A stretch of 6,513 nucleotides of DNA, from assembly GCA_030640485.1 (NCBI GenBank), contig DAOWJG010000171.1, forward strand, positions 1-6,513. The letters are read 5' to 3'. This DNA is from Dehalococcoidales bacterium (GTDB taxonomy: Bacteria; Chloroflexota; Dehalococcoidia; Dehalococcoidales; UBA5760). Below the pieces are notes generated by a model. It saw only the letters and a program-made list of their open reading frames with translations. It was not told the DNA's origin and did not search any database. Of the stretch, positions 5,204 to 6,513 are shown piece by piece; position 1 is the stretch's first letter; every line of letters starts with the position of its first letter. The position numbers and the translations under genes were made by a program.

Positions 5204-6513
5204 ATGGAAGCTGAGTCAGCCCAACAAGTCTGGGAAATTGCCCTGGGTGAACTACAAATCCAAGTCAGCAAGCATAACTACCAGACCTGGCTGGAAAAAA
5301 CCTTAGGTCTAAGCTACCAAGGTAATCAGTTTATTATCGGCGTGCCCAATACCTTCGTGGCTGAATACCTGGACAAGAACCAGCGCTCCTTAATTGAAAA
5401 GACACTCATCGGGCTTACCCACCATGATATTCATGTCCTTTTCCGGCTTGATACCAAAAATCAACCTACTGCTGGTGACCACAGCTGCCGGGAGGAGCTT
5501 CCAAATGCTCAACCAGCAAGCCCTGCTATGTTCAACTCAAAATATACCTTTGATTCCTTCGTCGTCGGTGACGGGAACCGTTTAGCCTATGCCGCCGCTC
5601 TAGGAGTAGCCGAGAGTCCGGGCCACACCTATAATCCACTATTTATATATGGGGGAGTCGGCTTAGGTAAGACCCATCTGCTACACGCCATCGGGCATAT
5701 GGCTCTAGGTAATCACCTCCAGGTACGCTACGTCAGCTGTGAGAAGTTCACCAATGAGTTTATAACGGCTATTCAGGAGAGGCAAACTGAGACTTTCCGT
5801 AATCGATATCGAAGCGTTGATATGTTGATGATTGATGACATCTACTTCATCAGCGGTAAAGAGCAGACCGAGGAGTGTCTCTTCCATACCTTTAACGAGC
5901 TACACAACCAAAACCGCCAGATCATTATTACCAGCGACCACCCGCCAAAATCAATGCCCCGGCTCGCCGAGAGACTGCGCTCCCGCTTTGAGTGGGGGCT
6001 AATTGCTGACATTCAGCCACCCGACCTGGAAACACGCCTGGCCATTCTCCAGACTAAGGCTAAGCAGCGGGGCGAGGATATTCCTCTAGACGCCCTGGAG
6101 TTTATTGCCCAGCAGATTCAGCAAAACATCCGGGAGCTGGAGGGTAACCTCAACCGGGTTATTGCTTACGCCAGGCTTCTCAACGCTAGAGCTACCCCGG
6201 ATTTAGCGGCCAAAGCACTGGAAAGCATATCCACCAAGGCTACTAAGTATGCCACGGTCACTCCAGCCCGGTTAATAGAAGCCGTAGCCAGCAGCTTTCA
6301 GCTTTTCCCCGCTGATTTGAAGAGCCTGAAACGAGACCGGGAAATTGCTTTAGCCCGGCAGATAGCCATGTATCTTATCCGTGAGCAAACCAGCTCCCCT
6401 TTAGCGAAAATTGGTAAGGAGTTCGGCAACCGAAACCCGTCAACTGTCAGTCACGCCTGTGAAAAGATTACCGCTGAAATTAGTGTTAGTCCCTATCTAA
6501 AGCGTAAAATCCA
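5204..6513 (+). CDS. dnaA: Chromosomal replication initiator DnaA (3' end cut by the window)
   Basis: DnaA binds origin DNA as an ATP complex and opens the helix. The ATG at 5204 has AAAGGA six bases upstream. The window holds 436 complete codons and no stop; usual lengths near 446-450 suggest only about ten codons are missing. Domain I is about 1-82 and starts MEAESAQQVWEIALGEL. A short linker covers about 83-112. The AAA+ domain (from about 114) has Walker A GGVGLGKT (150-157), Walker B MLMIDDIYF (D211, D212), the arginine-finger region RSRF (259-262) and sensor 2 RELEG (R310). Domain IV contains ARQIAMYL (R385, equivalent to the minor-groove arginine of E. coli) and the helix-turn-helix segment FGNRNPSTVSHA (407-418). 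This departs from the usual GGRDHxTV. The reading frame is intact and shows no sign of decay. Confidence 0.97.
   Translation, partial: MEAESAQQVWEIALGELQIQVSKHNYQTWLEKTLGLSYQGNQFIIGVPNTFVAEYLDKNQRSLIEKTLIGLTHHDIHVLFRLDTKNQPTAGDHSCREELPNAQPASPAMFNSKYTFDSFVVGDGNRLAYAAALGVAESPGHTYNPLFIYGGVGLGKTHLLHAIGHMALGNHLQVRYVSCEKFTNEFITAIQERQTETFRNRYRSVDMLMIDDIYFISGKEQTEECLFHTFNELHNQNRQIIITSDHPPKSMPRLAERLRSRFEWGLIADIQPPDLETRLAILQTKAKQRGEDIPLDALEFIAQQIQQNIRELEGNLNRVIAYARLLNARATPDLAAKALESISTKATKYATVTPARLIEAVASSFQLFPADLKSLKRDREIALARQIAMYLIREQTSSPLAKIGKEFGNRNPSTVSHACEKITAEISVSPYLKRKI

Overview
This is a bacterial chromosomal window of housekeeping genes. The gene set (bacterial DnaA, Fmt, MazG, tRNA-Pro with encoded CCA), frequent GTG/TTG starts and the archaeal-type phosphoglycerate-mutase homologue beside an aspartokinase suggest a Chloroflexota lineage, perhaps Dehalococcoidia. 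That assignment rests on remembered family resemblance, not on a search.

Layout. (1) Positions 1-91, minus strand: the first 30 codons of a TPR-like protein, cut by the window edge, with its own promoter near 122-150. (2) 226-2662, minus strand: a two-gene unit. An ApgM-superfamily protein (400 aa) comes first, then lysC (406 aa) 13 bp later. The ApgM homologue probably belongs to the subfamily proposed to act as homoserine kinase, so the pair would make two phosphorylation steps of the aspartate-to-threonine route. Inside lysC a strong Shine-Dalgarno sequence and in-frame ATG predict a separate 161-aa regulatory (beta) subunit. (3) 2748-2861, plus strand: a strong sigma70-type promoter and tRNA-Pro(CGG), whose 3' end lies 5 bp from the end of convergent mazG. 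(4) 2867-4651, minus strand: fmt then mazG, a probable operon (initiator-tRNA formylation and NTP housecleaning). (5) 4652-5203: a 552-bp divergent intergenic region. (6) 5204 to the window end, plus strand: dnaA, lacking only about its last ten codons.

The least ordinary part is the fmt/dnaA intergenic region. It carries an old tandem duplication of about 228 bp. An 89-bp element is present twice at 83/89 identity, and between the copies lies a decayed copy of the fmt ribosome-binding site and N-terminal coding region. The 89-bp element is much better conserved than the relic beside it, so it may be under constraint or homogenised. Other points are a DnaA whose domain IV signature reads GNRNPSTV instead of the usual GGRDHxTV, with no consensus DnaA box upstream, and an ApgM homologue in which an expected metal-ligand histidine is glutamine. 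I found no mobile element, CRISPR array or clearly new multi-gene system.
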